Source of the DNA: HGM13634 sp045537285
GTDB lineage: Bacteria > Bacillota > Clostridia > TANB77 > CAG-508
Assembly (NCBI GenBank): GCA_045537285.1
Contig: JAZSPC010000035.1
Coordinates: 1-19,472, forward strand
Direction of reading: 5' to 3'
Length of the DNA: 19,472 nucleotides
Position numbers and translations under genes: made by a program. Below are positions 1-6,240 of the stretch, piece after piece. The notes beneath the pieces were generated by a model. That model saw nothing but the letters and a program-made list of their open reading frames with translations. It was not told where the DNA came from and ran no database searches. Numbering within the stretch: the stretch's first letter is position 1; every line of letters starts with the position of its first letter.

Positions 1-85
1 CCTTTGAAAAATTAAATTTATATTTTTTATTTAGATGTTTTTAGGGTTATTTAACATCTTTAACATTAAAAACTTTTTTAGACGC

Positions 86-115
86 AAAAAAGACAGGTAA
101 ATATTTTTACCTATC
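86..115 (-). terminator. Intrinsic terminator after the spoIIIAA unit
   Basis: On the minus strand GATAGGTAAA pairs with UUUACCUGUC (10 bp including one G-U pair, 4-nt loop) and is followed by six U. The pairing is perfect only on the minus strand, so this is the end of the spoIIIAA and small-ORF transcript. Positions 1-85 beyond it hold no ORF or other signal that I can see. Confidence 0.85.
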
Positions 116-177
116 CTTTTATTACTTGTACATTTAATAAAGCATATTCTATGCTTGTTTCTTTTTTATTTGTTAAA

Positions 178-237
178 TTACCTTGTGTGTGTGTGTGTGT
201 GTGTGTGTACTCTCTCAACGGTTTCAAGGTTTTGCAT
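178..237 (-). CDS. Short ORF containing a His-Thr repeat; possible phase-variable gene
   Basis: The ATG lies 9 nt behind a strong AAAGGAG ribosome binding site, 44 nt after the spoIIIAA stop, with no terminator between them, so it should be co-transcribed with spoIIIAA. As written it encodes only 19 residues, MQNLETVERV then HTHTHTHT and R, and stops immediately after the (AC)12 tract. Adding one AC unit or removing two shifts the frame into a stretch of 23 further codons beginning GNLTNKKETS. That stretch ends in a TAG inside the arm of the terminator hairpin, giving a 42-residue product with 13 units. This fit suggests that the present repeat number is an off or truncated phase. I recognise no family, and no function is claimed. 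It could instead be a decayed remnant or an assembly miscount of the repeat. Confidence 0.5.
   Translation of the reverse strand: MQNLETVERVHTHTHTHTR
185..208. repeat. (GT)12 / (AC)12 dinucleotide microsatellite
   Basis: Twelve perfect GT units on the plus strand (AC on the minus strand), the only such tract in the window. It lies inside the small ORF behind spoIIIAA. Because two is not a multiple of three, every gain or loss of one unit changes the reading frame of whatever is translated through it. Confidence 0.97.
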
Positions 238-281
238 CTTTTATTTCTCCTTTGTTTCTTCTTTTATTTTTATATTTCAAA

Positions 282-1181
282 TTATATATTTAATAAGTTC
301 GTTTTGTCAATATTCTTTTTAGAATTATTTATACATTTTATATTATTTCTATCATTTTTATTTAAAATTATTATATTTTCTATCAAATTACTTTGTATTA
401 GTTCTCTTAAAATTGGATTTTGAGTTATGTTTTCTATTCTATCTCCATGAGCTGTAAATATTCCTTTTACACCTGATGTTACAGCATATTTTATAGCTTC
501 GATATCTTCTTTTGTTCCAATTTCATCTGCACATATAACTTCTGGTGCCATACTTCTTATTAACATTTTCATTCCAATACTTTTAGGAATATTGTTTAAA
601 ATATCTACTTGCAAACCTAAGTTGTTTTGAGGAATATTTTTATACATTGCTGCAATTTCTCCTCTTTCATCTACTACTCCAATTGTTTTGTATTCACTTA
701 ATATTCTAATTAAATCTCTTAAAATCGTAGTTTTTCCCGCACCTGGTGGAGATATTATTAAAGTATTATTCACATTTCCATTCTCATATATATATTTACT
801 AATTTCATTTGCAACACCTATTATTTCTTTTGATATTCTAAAATTTAAACTATATATGTAATTTATATTTATAACCTTATCATTTTCAACTACAACATTT
901 CCAGATATACCAACTCTATGTCCACCACGTAAAGTAATATACCCTTCGCATATTTGTTTTTGATATGAATACATTGAGTTTTCTGTTATATATTCTAATA
1001 TTCTTAATATATCTTCTGTTGTAATTATATAATCTAACTTTTTTAAACCATTATTGAATTTTAGTATAATTGGTCTATTTACTCTAATTCTGATTTCTTC
1101 AAGTGATTTATAGTTTCTAATATTAATTTCTTTTAACAAACACATTCTTATATTATTAGGAAAATATTCTAAAACATCCAT
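282..1181 (-). CDS. spoIIIAA: Stage III sporulation protein AA (SpoIIIAA ATPase)
   Basis: SpoIIIAA is the cytoplasmic secretion-type ATPase of the SpoIIIA-SpoIIQ channel that links mother cell and forespore after engulfment. In the 299-residue product the Walker A motif PPGAGKTT is at about 145-152, the VVDERGEIAA segment at about 169-178, and the Walker B region VICADEIG at about 215-222, followed by a TAHG segment; length fits the family. I chose the ATG at 1181 because GGAG lies 5 nt upstream. The longer frame starting with GTG at 1208 would begin inside the yebC terminator. The gene is followed by a 19-codon ORF and a terminator rather than by spoIIIAB, which is unusual because the family normally heads an eight-gene operon. 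Confidence 0.93.
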   Translation of the reverse strand: MDVLEYFPNNIRMCLLKEINIRNYKSLEEIRIRVNRPIILKFNNGLKKLDYIITTEDILRILEYITENSMYSYQKQICEGYITLRGGHRVGISGNVVVENDKVININYIYSLNFRISKEIIGVANEISKYIYENGNVNNTLIISPPGAGKTTILRDLIRILSEYKTIGVVDERGEIAAMYKNIPQNNLGLQVDILNNIPKSIGMKMLIRSMAPEVICADEIGTKEDIEAIKYAVTSGVKGIFTAHGDRIENITQNPILRELIQSNLIENIIILNKNDRNNIKCINNSKKNIDKTNLLNI

Positions 1182-1192
1182 ATAAACTCCAT

Positions 1193-1225
1193 AAAAAAAG
1201 ACATACACTATAAGTATATGTCTTT
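1193..1225 (-). terminator. Intrinsic terminator of yebC
   Basis: The minus strand reads AAAGACATA, an 11-nt loop that can partly pair, then TATGTCTTT and a run of U (9-bp perfect outer stem). It begins 18 nt after the yebC stop and ends only 12 nt before the spoIIIAA start codon. A CATATACT box inside its first arm resembles a mother-cell sigma-factor -10. Confidence 0.85.
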
Positions 1226-1242
1226 AATATTTTTTTAGAACA

Positions 1243-1962
1243 TTATTCTGCCCAGTTATGTGATACTTCAACAACATCATCTAAATCTTCTAATCTATCT
1301 ATTAATCTTTGCATTTTTTCGCCTTGTTCTTCATCTAATTCTACATAAGTTGTAGGAATTAATTTAACATCAGCTTCTAAGAATTCTAAACCTTCTGCTT
1401 CTAATTTTTCTCTAACTTCTGAGAAGTTTGATGGATCAGTTGTTATTTCATAAACTTCTTCTGATGCTTCAAAATCTTCTGCACCTGCATCTAATGCAAG
1501 CATCATCATACTATCTTCATCTAAGTTAGTTGTAGTTCTATCTATTACAATTAAACCTTTTTTATTAAATAAATATGATACACATCCATTTGTTCCTAGG
1601 TTTCCTCCTGATTTATCAAATGCATGTCTTACATCTGCTGCTGTTCTATTTTTATTATCTGTTGCTGCACTAACTATTACTGCAACACCATTTGTTCCAT
1701 AACCTTCGTATGTAATTTCTTCGTAATTTTCATTACTTCCAGAAGCTTTTTTAATAGCATTGTTTATTGTATCATTTGGCATGTTTGCTGCCTTACATTT
1801 TGCTATAACATTTTTTAATTTAGAGTTACCAGCTGGATCAGGTCCACCTTCTTTAACAGCTATTAATAACTCTCTTCCTAATTTTGTAAATACTTTTCCT
1901 CTTGCTGCATCTGCTTTACCTTTTTTTGCTTGAATATTATGCCATTTGCTATGTCCTGACAT
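1243..1962 (-). CDS. yebC: YebC/PmpR-family protein (probable transcriptional regulator or translation factor)
   Basis: The 239-residue product starts with the family hallmark MSGHSKWHNIQAKKG and continues with AARGKVFTKLGREL, then PAGNSKLKNVIAKCKAANMPND, the GTNGCVSYLF segment and the acidic C-terminal half. Members are cytoplasmic; some bind DNA as regulators, and recent work on the family links it to relief of ribosome stalling at proline-rich stretches. The start was set at the ATG for MSGHSKW, 10 nt after AGGAG. An upstream in-frame GTG at 1971 sits only 1 nt from that site and is less likely. It is transcribed alone from an extended -10 and ends at the hairpin before spoIIIAA. Confidence 0.95.
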   Translation of the reverse strand: MSGHSKWHNIQAKKGKADAARGKVFTKLGRELLIAVKEGGPDPAGNSKLKNVIAKCKAANMPNDTINNAIKKASGSNENYEEITYEGYGTNGVAVIVSAATDNKNRTAADVRHAFDKSGGNLGTNGCVSYLFNKKGLIVIDRTTTNLDEDSMMMLALDAGAEDFEASEEVYEITTDPSNFSEVREKLEAEGLEFLEADVKLIPTTYVELDEEQGEKMQRLIDRLEDLDDVVEVSHNWAE

Positions 1963-1997
1963 TACCTTCACTCTCCTTTTATTTTTAATACTTTAAT

Positions 1998-2006
1998 ATT
2001 TTAACA
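1998..2006 (-). promoter_or_regulatory. Candidate extended -10 of yebC
   Basis: The minus strand reads TGTTAAAAT, an extended -10 of TGnTAnAAT type, about 35 nt upstream of the yebC start. I see no good -35 hexamer 17 nt further up. Confidence 0.45.
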
Positions 2007-2065
2007 TATTTTATTTAATTTGTGTAGTCCTATTTGTATTATTTTTCTTGCATTTATGTAAATCA

Positions 2066-2094
2066 TTGAATTTTAAGCATTTTTTTGATATAAT
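2066..2094 (+). promoter_or_regulatory. Sigma-A promoter of nadK
   Basis: TTGAAT and TATAAT separated by exactly 17 nt. The predicted start of transcription is near 2101, leaving a 5' leader of about 67 nt that ends in an AAGGAGG site 7 nt before the nadK ATG. Confidence 0.85.
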
Positions 2095-2167
2095 ATATTT
2101 ACATTTAATTTTGTTATACTAGATTAACAATTTAATTTAGTGTACATCACAACAAGGAGGATACAAC

Positions 2168-2983
2168 ATGAAAAACGAAGTTAAAACTTTTAGATTATTC
2201 GTCCGCCCTGATGAAAAGAGCCGGCAAATAGCTGACAAAATCAGAGCACTAAACGAAAAATCTTCAAAACCACTTATTGAATCAGATAATCCTGATTTAG
2301 TTATTGCAATCGGCGGAGATGGCACCTTTATCGATGCCGTTACTAGTACAAATTTTTCCGAGAATATTATTTATACTGGTATTCACACTGGCACTCTTGG
2401 ATTTCTTCAAGATTTGTGCGAAAACGATATTTTTTCTCTTATTCAATATATCAATTTTGAACAAGAGTTAAAAACCAGAAGAGTATATATATCATTTATT
2501 GAAGTTTTTTTGAAAGATGGTAATACTCAACAATTCTTCGCATTAAATGAAGCAATCATTGCGGGCAGCAATTACTCTAAAATCACTTTTGCAGAATACA
2601 TTAATAATGAACTTCTTCAAAATGTGACAGGAAATGGAATTGTTGTTGCAACCAGTACGGGCGATACTGCATATTCTTTAAATGCAGATGGCGCAATCGA
2701 TTTTAGCAATAACAGACAACTGGTTTGTAGTTTAATAAACCCCATTCGCAATGCTGCTTATGAACGATTTATAACTAACCCTATAATCTGTTCTAAAATC
2801 AATCTTGTTCTTAAACCTGCTGATAATATTTCAATTATTATTGATGGTAAGAAGAAAGAAATTGATTATAGTAGTATCGAAAGAGTTGAGATTTCTATGA
2901 CTGATAGGAATTATATTAATAAACTTGATATAATGGATTACTCTAAGGTAAGTATCATTAGAAACAAAATTCTTGGTTATTAA
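2168..2983 (+). CDS. nadK: NAD kinase
   Basis: This 271-residue cytoplasmic enzyme phosphorylates NAD to NADP. The family GGDGT loop is at 49-53 with the catalytic-site Asp51, the NE pair that contacts the adenine ribose is at 127-128, and the glycine-rich nucleotide-binding stretch runs from GNG at 155-157 through TSTGDTAYS (162-170). Two positions differ from the usual GDG and TGSTAY forms (N156 and D166), still compatible with activity. AAGGAGG 7 nt upstream fixes the start. The gene has its own promoter and ends at a strong hairpin shared with tag. Its 5' third uses more GC-ending codons (CGC, GGC, GCC) than its neighbours. Confidence 0.95.
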   Translation: MKNEVKTFRLFVRPDEKSRQIADKIRALNEKSSKPLIESDNPDLVIAIGGDGTFIDAVTSTNFSENIIYTGIHTGTLGFLQDLCENDIFSLIQYINFEQELKTRRVYISFIEVFLKDGNTQQFFALNEAIIAGSNYSKITFAEYINNELLQNVTGNGIVVATSTGDTAYSLNADGAIDFSNNRQLVCSLINPIRNAAYERFITNPIICSKINLVLKPADNISIIIDGKKKEIDYSSIERVEISMTDRNYINKLDIMDYSKVSIIRNKILGY

Positions 2984-2995
2984 AAAGTTTTAACA

Positions 2996-3026
2996 AAACA
3001 GGACTACATATTTTGTAGTCCTGTTT
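2996..3026. terminator. Bidirectional terminator between nadK and tag
   Basis: AAACAGGACTACA and TGTAGTCCTGTTT form a perfect 13-bp stem around a 5-nt loop. It lies 12 nt after the nadK stop and directly beside the tag stop. T-rich flanks on both sides let it serve both converging genes. Confidence 0.93.
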
Positions 3027-3575
3027 CTATTTATTATATAAACAACATTTTAATTCATGATCATTTATTATACCAATTGCTTGTAAGTAAGAATAAATAA
3101 TTGTACTTCCAACAAATTTCATTCCTCTTTTTCTTAAATCTTTTGAAATTGTATCTGAAAGTTCAGATGTTGTTTTTAAATTATCATCCATATTTTTAAT
3201 TACCTTATTATTGCTAAAACTCCATATATAGTTATCAAAACTTTTAAATTCTTTTTGTATTTCCATAAATAATTTTGCATTTGTTATTGCAGCATTTATT
3301 TTTAATTTGTTTCTTATAATACTCGGGTTATTAAGTAATTCATTAATTTTATTTGTATCATATTTACTTATTTTTTCATAATCAAAATTATCAAAAGCTT
3401 TTCTAAAATCTTCTCTTTTATTTAAAACACATTCCCAAGATAAACCTGCTTGAAACCCCTCTAAAACTAGCATTTCAAATAAATATCTTTCATCATGTTT
3501 TATCTTTCCCCATTCATTATCATGGTAATCAACATATATTTTATTCTTTAAATTAACCCATTTACATCTTTCCAT
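3027..3575 (-). CDS. tag: DNA-3-methyladenine glycosylase I
   Basis: Tag removes 3-methyladenine from alkylated DNA to start base excision repair. The 182-residue product has the N-terminal MERCKW, YHDNEWG at 17-23, EGFQAGLSW at 39-47 (the glutamate and tryptophan of the base pocket), the RNKLKI helix at 88-93 and RGMKFVGST at 150-158. The zinc ligands known from E. coli Tag are present as Cys4, His18, His173 and Cys177 or Cys178. It begins 9 nt after the preceding stop codon with only a weak ribosome binding site, so translational coupling to the 95-residue membrane protein is likely. It is the last gene of a four-gene operon whose other members are of unknown function. Confidence 0.96.
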   Translation of the reverse strand: MERCKWVNLKNKIYVDYHDNEWGKIKHDERYLFEMLVLEGFQAGLSWECVLNKREDFRKAFDNFDYEKISKYDTNKINELLNNPSIIRNKLKINAAITNAKLFMEIQKEFKSFDNYIWSFSNNKVIKNMDDNLKTTSELSDTISKDLRKRGMKFVGSTIIYSYLQAIGIINDHELKCCLYNK

Positions 3576-3584
3576 ATTTTACCA

Positions 3585-3872
3585 TTAATCATTATTTATT
3601 AAATTTCTTCTTTGAATATATTTCTTTTCAAATTTAACAATTCCTGAAATTAGTAGTATAAAGGCTATTATTATAAAGAATATCCCTGCATATATATTTT
3701 CTTTACCCGCAAATATTCCTAAAACAAATAATCCAATAGTTACTACACCAAATACAATAGTTACTATTGTTAAACATATATATCTAAGCCACTTAGGCAT
3801 TCTCTCATCTTCACTTATTTCCATACTTCCTTCAAGTATCAAATCCACTAAAAACTCAATTAAAAATTCCAT
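3585..3872 (-). CDS. Small two-helix membrane protein of unknown function
   Basis: The 95-residue product has an amphipathic N-terminus (about 1-20), an acidic EDER turn, then two predicted membrane helices at about 31-55 and 60-79 and a basic C-terminal tail (KFEKKYIQRR). I recognise no catalytic motif. It sits 5 nt after the preceding stop and 9 nt before tag, so it is an internal member of the tag operon. The basic tail suggests both ends are cytoplasmic. It may be a conserved Clostridia hypothetical, but that is an impression rather than a search result. Confidence 0.8.
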   Translation of the reverse strand: MEFLIEFLVDLILEGSMEISEDERMPKWLRYICLTIVTIVFGVVTIGLFVLGIFAGKENIYAGIFFIIIAFILLISGIVKFEKKYIQRRNLINND

Positions 3873-3877
3873 CTACT

Positions 3878-4447
3878 CTACTCCGCTTCATAAATTTGAA
3901 TATTATCTGTATTAATTTGTGCTGGATATGTCTCCATTATGTATCCAGTGTAGTTTATTATAACCTCTCTTCCTATTCCATATAAATAATCAACATGGTC
4001 TGTTCCATAGTTTATAACTATTCTATCTGCTGATTTTCTTTCTATTTCATCTTCATTTGGTTCTACTATCATATATCTTGTAGTTTCTTTTATGACTGTT
4101 CCAACAAAACTATTATGAATTTGTGGCTGTGTTGATTCATTACCATCAATATCATCTACTGTAATATGTATATTGGCTATTGCGCCTGTTATAAATTTAT
4201 CAAACATATACATTTCTATTTTTATTAACTCTGGGCCATATTCAAATGAAATGTTTTTCTCTACTTTTACTTTATATCCCAAGCCATAATATGTTCCAGA
4301 CCCACCATCATCAGCTGTTTCTCCCGCTACCACAAATACTGGCATCATAAAATGGCTACATCTCATAAAATCTACTGTGAATACAAGTCCCCATAAAATC
4401 AATATTATTCCTAATACGCTAATTAATATTTTTAAAACTTTATTCAT
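3878..4447 (-). CDS. Membrane-anchored protein with a C-terminal beta domain resembling DUF3221
   Basis: The 189-residue product starts with a lysine and a hydrophobic segment (about 5-25) that acts as signal anchor. It is followed by RCS and then PVFVVAGETADDGGSGTYYG, a pattern typical of Firmicute exported hypotheticals with a GLGYKV strand. The C-terminal third (VGTVIKE, then YMIVEPNEDE, then GREVIINYTGYIMETYPAQI) looks like a small beta barrel of DUF3221 type. The ATG at 4447 was chosen over the upstream one at 4483 because AAGGTG lies about 7 nt before it and because the longer form would overlap the previous gene and place charged residues before the anchor. Function unknown; probably faces outside the membrane. 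Confidence 0.8.
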   Translation of the reverse strand: MNKVLKILISVLGIILILWGLVFTVDFMRCSHFMMPVFVVAGETADDGGSGTYYGLGYKVKVEKNISFEYGPELIKIEMYMFDKFITGAIANIHITVDDIDGNESTQPQIHNSFVGTVIKETTRYMIVEPNEDEIERKSADRIVINYGTDHVDYLYGIGREVIINYTGYIMETYPAQINTDNIQIYEAE

Positions 4448-4472
4448 TTGTATCACCTTTTTTACCTTTCTA

Positions 4473-4727
4473 TTATAATTCAAAAATATTTGCTTTTAAC
4501 ATCATTTGAGTTATTTTACTTTTCTCATCTAATGATACATTCCATCTACTACCTATTATATACTTACCTTTTTTAGATTCACTTATTGGCTCTCCTAATA
4601 TTTTATTTAATTGCCTTTGTAAATCTATTTTTGTTGTATATATAGATAAAATATTTTCTTTATATAGAACATTTATTGTTGTCTCAGTTTCTTGTTCATT
4701 TAATTCTTTATATAACTTTTCTTCCAT
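4473..4727 (-). CDS. Small hypothetical protein, first gene of the tag operon
   Basis: An 84-residue, charged, soluble-looking product with no membrane segment. A predicted beta strand (TTINVLYKENILSIYTT) precedes a helix (DLQRQLNKILGE), a basic turn, SRWNVSL and a C-terminal helix ending in ANIFEL. AAAGGG is upstream of the ATG, and the start follows the palindromic promoter by about 40 nt. It is separated from the next gene by 25 nt. I recall similar short proteins in Clostridia but know no function for them. Confidence 0.75.
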   Translation of the reverse strand: MEEKLYKELNEQETETTINVLYKENILSIYTTKIDLQRQLNKILGEPISESKKGKYIIGSRWNVSLDEKSKITQMMLKANIFEL

Positions 4728-4766
4728 AACATTTCCCTTTTCTTTATTTGAATGTTATCTTTTGTA

Positions 4767-4791
4767 TTTGTGATACATATTATATCACAAA
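4767..4791 (-). promoter_or_regulatory. Palindromic operator over the promoter of the tag operon
   Basis: TTTGTGATA and TATCACAAA form a perfect 9-bp inverted repeat with a 7-nt centre. On the minus strand the extended -10 TGATATAAT (4779-4787) lies inside it, so a protein bound here would occlude RNA polymerase. No good -35 is visible. The spacing of the TGTGA and TCACA half sites (11 nt) is too wide for a CRP-type site, and the cognate regulator is not evident nearby. Confidence 0.65.
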
Positions 4792-4796
4792 ATTTT

Positions 4797-4828
4797 AAAA
4801 ACCTCTACACTTTTGTATAGAGGTTTTT
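4797..4828 (-). terminator. Terminator of the TetR-controlled operon
   Basis: AAAAACCTCTACAC pairs with GTATAGAGGTTTTT (14 positions, one wobble on the minus strand, 4-nt loop). It directly follows the stop of the six-helix membrane protein and precedes the tag operon promoter. Confidence 0.88.
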
Positions 4829-4829
4829 G

Positions 4830-5474
4830 TTACTTATTAATTTTTCTTATTCCTAGTATCATATACAAACCTAAACCAATGATAGCTAAACTAACTCCCA
4901 TTCCAGTATATCCATTTAAACTTGAATCATACTCATCCGCAAAAGTATCTAATAGAACAACTTGTGTTAATACTATTGTTGTTAATGCGTTTGCAAAATT
5001 AGTTAGTTTTATTCCTTTAATAATTGGTTCTTCATTTCTTTTATATTTCACCATTCCATATATCGCTGTTCCTATTGAAGAAAAAGCAATTAGTGCAACT
5101 AGATATGTAATATATTCATGCATATTTGTGTTTGTACCTTTATAATACATATATGAACTAACAAAGAAATACATTATTCCAAGTAATATAAGCATTATTC
5201 CATTTCTTGAATAATTATTATATTCTCTTTTTAATCTTTCTTCTTTATTATTTATAGTTCTAATTTTATTATATTCTTTTATTGTTAAAAATCTCCCCAA
5301 AGCTAGCACAAAGCTAAAACCAGCATTTATAAAGAACCAAAGTGATGGTATTGTAAGTGATAATATAAATTTAATTATAGCAACTAAAAAGTTACTTATT
5401 GTAGAGCATAATAGGAAGAAAATAAGTTGGTCTTTTTTCTCTAATGCTTTAAACTGTTTTATTAGCTTTTTCAT
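4830..5474 (-). CDS. Predicted six-helix membrane protein of unknown function
   Basis: The 214-residue product has six predicted membrane helices (about 18-40, 44-63, 91-112, 120-141, 155-176, 190-208) and a charged cytoplasmic loop between helices 2 and 3 (KEYNKIRTINNKEERLKREY). I see no transporter or enzyme motif. Its ATG overlaps the stop of the preceding gene by one base (TAATG), which indicates coupled translation. It is the last gene of the TetR-controlled operon and is followed by a hairpin terminator. An envelope or stress role is only inferred from the context. Confidence 0.8.
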   Translation of the reverse strand: MKKLIKQFKALEKKDQLIFFLLCSTISNFLVAIIKFILSLTIPSLWFFINAGFSFVLALGRFLTIKEYNKIRTINNKEERLKREYNNYSRNGIMLILLGIMYFFVSSYMYYKGTNTNMHEYITYLVALIAFSSIGTAIYGMVKYKRNEEPIIKGIKLTNFANALTTIVLTQVVLLDTFADEYDSSLNGYTGMGVSLAIIGLGLYMILGIRKINK

Positions 5475-5869
5475 TATTCTTTATTACTTTTTATATAAGC
5501 ATATATAGGATAATTAAGTACACATATAACAAGCCCAACAACACCTGTTATTAGTCCAACTATCATATCTGCTGTACTTGCTGTTCCTACCAATATTTTG
5601 CTCATTCCAAAGCCCATAATTAATGCTCCTACAACACCCACACACCAAGTTGTTACTAAGCCCACATCAACTGGTCCATGCTCTTTTTTAGGATGTGATT
5701 TTCTGTATACCGGAATAATGCAAAGTAAGATTATAAATCCTACTATTCCAACTATAACTCCTGGTTTAAACATATTCCACTCTGTTACTAAACACATACA
5801 CATTCCTAATGAAAATATTAATCCACCAATTGTTCCTAATATTATTTCTAATAAAGTATCTTTTTTCAT
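5474..5869 (-). CDS. Predicted four-helix membrane protein of unknown function
   Basis: The 131-residue product consists of two hydrophobic pairs (about 7-28 with 35-55, and 70-90 with 100-126) joined by a charged loop (YRKSHPKKEHGP). The two halves look like an internal duplication: each has a GTIGGLIFSLGM or GVVGALIMGFGM segment followed by a short polar turn and a second glycine-rich helix. No catalytic motif is recognised. It overlaps the next gene by one base and follows the 11-mer repeat protein by 30 nt, so all three are one transcript under the TetR operators. Confidence 0.8.
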   Translation of the reverse strand: MKKDTLLEIILGTIGGLIFSLGMCMCLVTEWNMFKPGVIVGIVGFIILLCIIPVYRKSHPKKEHGPVDVGLVTTWCVGVVGALIMGFGMSKILVGTASTADMIVGLITGVVGLVICVLNYPIYAYIKSNKE

Positions 5870-5899
5870 ATTAATTACCTCTTTTCATATTTAAATTTA

Positions 5900-6115
5900 T
5901 TATTGTTCTTTTTTTAATCTTTCTTTTGCTTCTTCAATAGTTTCTCCATCTTTTCTTAAAAACTTATCTACAAATTTGTCTTCTATCTTTTTGTAACCTA
6001 AAACTACTCCATCTTCTATTTTTTTGTATCCTTCCACTGTTCCTTTTTCAATTTTCTTATACCCCTCAACTACTGCATCTTCAATCTTTTTGTTTGCGTC
6101 TTTTAGTTTTGACAT
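5900..6115 (-). CDS. Small protein with four 11-residue amphipathic repeats
   Basis: The 71-residue product contains four consecutive 11-residue units at 9-19, 20-30, 31-41 and 42-52: KKIEDAVVEGY, KKIEKGTVEGY, KKIEDGVVLGY and KKIEDKFVDKF. A charged helix, GETIEEAKERLKKEQ, follows. The 11-residue period with lysines, a central acidic residue and a hydrophobic stripe is the pattern of amphipathic membrane-surface helices such as those of synuclein and apolipoproteins. This is inference from pattern, not homology. A strong AAAGGAGG site precedes the ATG. It is the first gene of the operon facing the TetR gene, and a palindromic operator lies in its leader, so its synthesis should respond directly to that repressor. 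Confidence 0.85.
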   Translation of the reverse strand: MSKLKDANKKIEDAVVEGYKKIEKGTVEGYKKIEDGVVLGYKKIEDKFVDKFLRKDGETIEEAKERLKKEQ

Positions 6116-6137
6116 ATATTTTCCTCCTTTCTTTATT

Positions 6138-6151
6138 CCAACACTTGTTGT
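6138..6151. promoter_or_regulatory. TetR operator 1
   Basis: CCAACACTTGTTGT is a palindrome with 5 of 6 outer positions matched around a 2-bp centre. It overlaps the -35 of the tetR promoter and falls about 8-21 nt downstream of the expected transcription start of the opposite operon. Confidence 0.75.
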
Positions 6152-6173
6152 TTTTTATTAATTATAGTATAAT
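6145..6173 (+). promoter_or_regulatory. Promoter of the TetR-family gene
   Basis: TTGTTG (6145-6150) and TATAAT (6168-6173) with a 17-nt spacer. The -35 is part of operator 1, and operator 2 lies in the leader. The promoter overlaps the opposite promoter at its -10 box. Confidence 0.75.
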
Positions 6174-6194
6174 ATTATTAAAATAAAAAAACAA
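6166..6194 (-). promoter_or_regulatory. Promoter of the 11-mer repeat protein operon
   Basis: On the minus strand TTGTTT (6189-6194) and TATACT (6166-6171) are 17 nt apart. The -10 shares bases with the tetR -10 on the other strand, so the two promoters probably compete for polymerase. Confidence 0.7.
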
Positions 6195-6205
6195 TCATCA
6201 GTTTT

Positions 6206-6219
6206 CCAACATTTGTTGG
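6206..6219. promoter_or_regulatory. TetR operator 2
   Basis: CCAACATTTGTTGG is a perfect palindrome of 6 + 2 + 6 bases and matches operator 1 in 12 of 14 positions. It lies about 26-39 nt downstream of the predicted tetR transcription start and upstream of the opposite -35. Confidence 0.8.
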
Positions 6220-6240
6220 GTTAATAAGTATGGAGGTATT

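Noticed and set aside
151..423. Plus-strand ORF of 90 codons with a Cys-Val repeat
   Set aside because: It is the antisense of the (AC)12 tract and of the spoIIIAA 3' end, has no ribosome binding site, and its hydrophobic Phe/Leu composition is typical of antisense to AT-rich coding sequence.
1182..1208. GTG start that would extend spoIIIAA by nine residues
   Set aside because: It lies within the yebC terminator hairpin, whereas the ATG at 1181 has GGAG at proper spacing.
4769..4789. CRP-type site (TGTGA...TCACA) at the tag operon
   Set aside because: The half sites are 11 nt apart instead of 6, and CRP-type sites are not expected for this group without further evidence.
5900..6115. CRISPR or tandem DNA repeat array
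   Set aside because: The 33-nt periodicity reflects coding of the 11-residue protein repeat; the units diverge at the DNA level and have no spacers.
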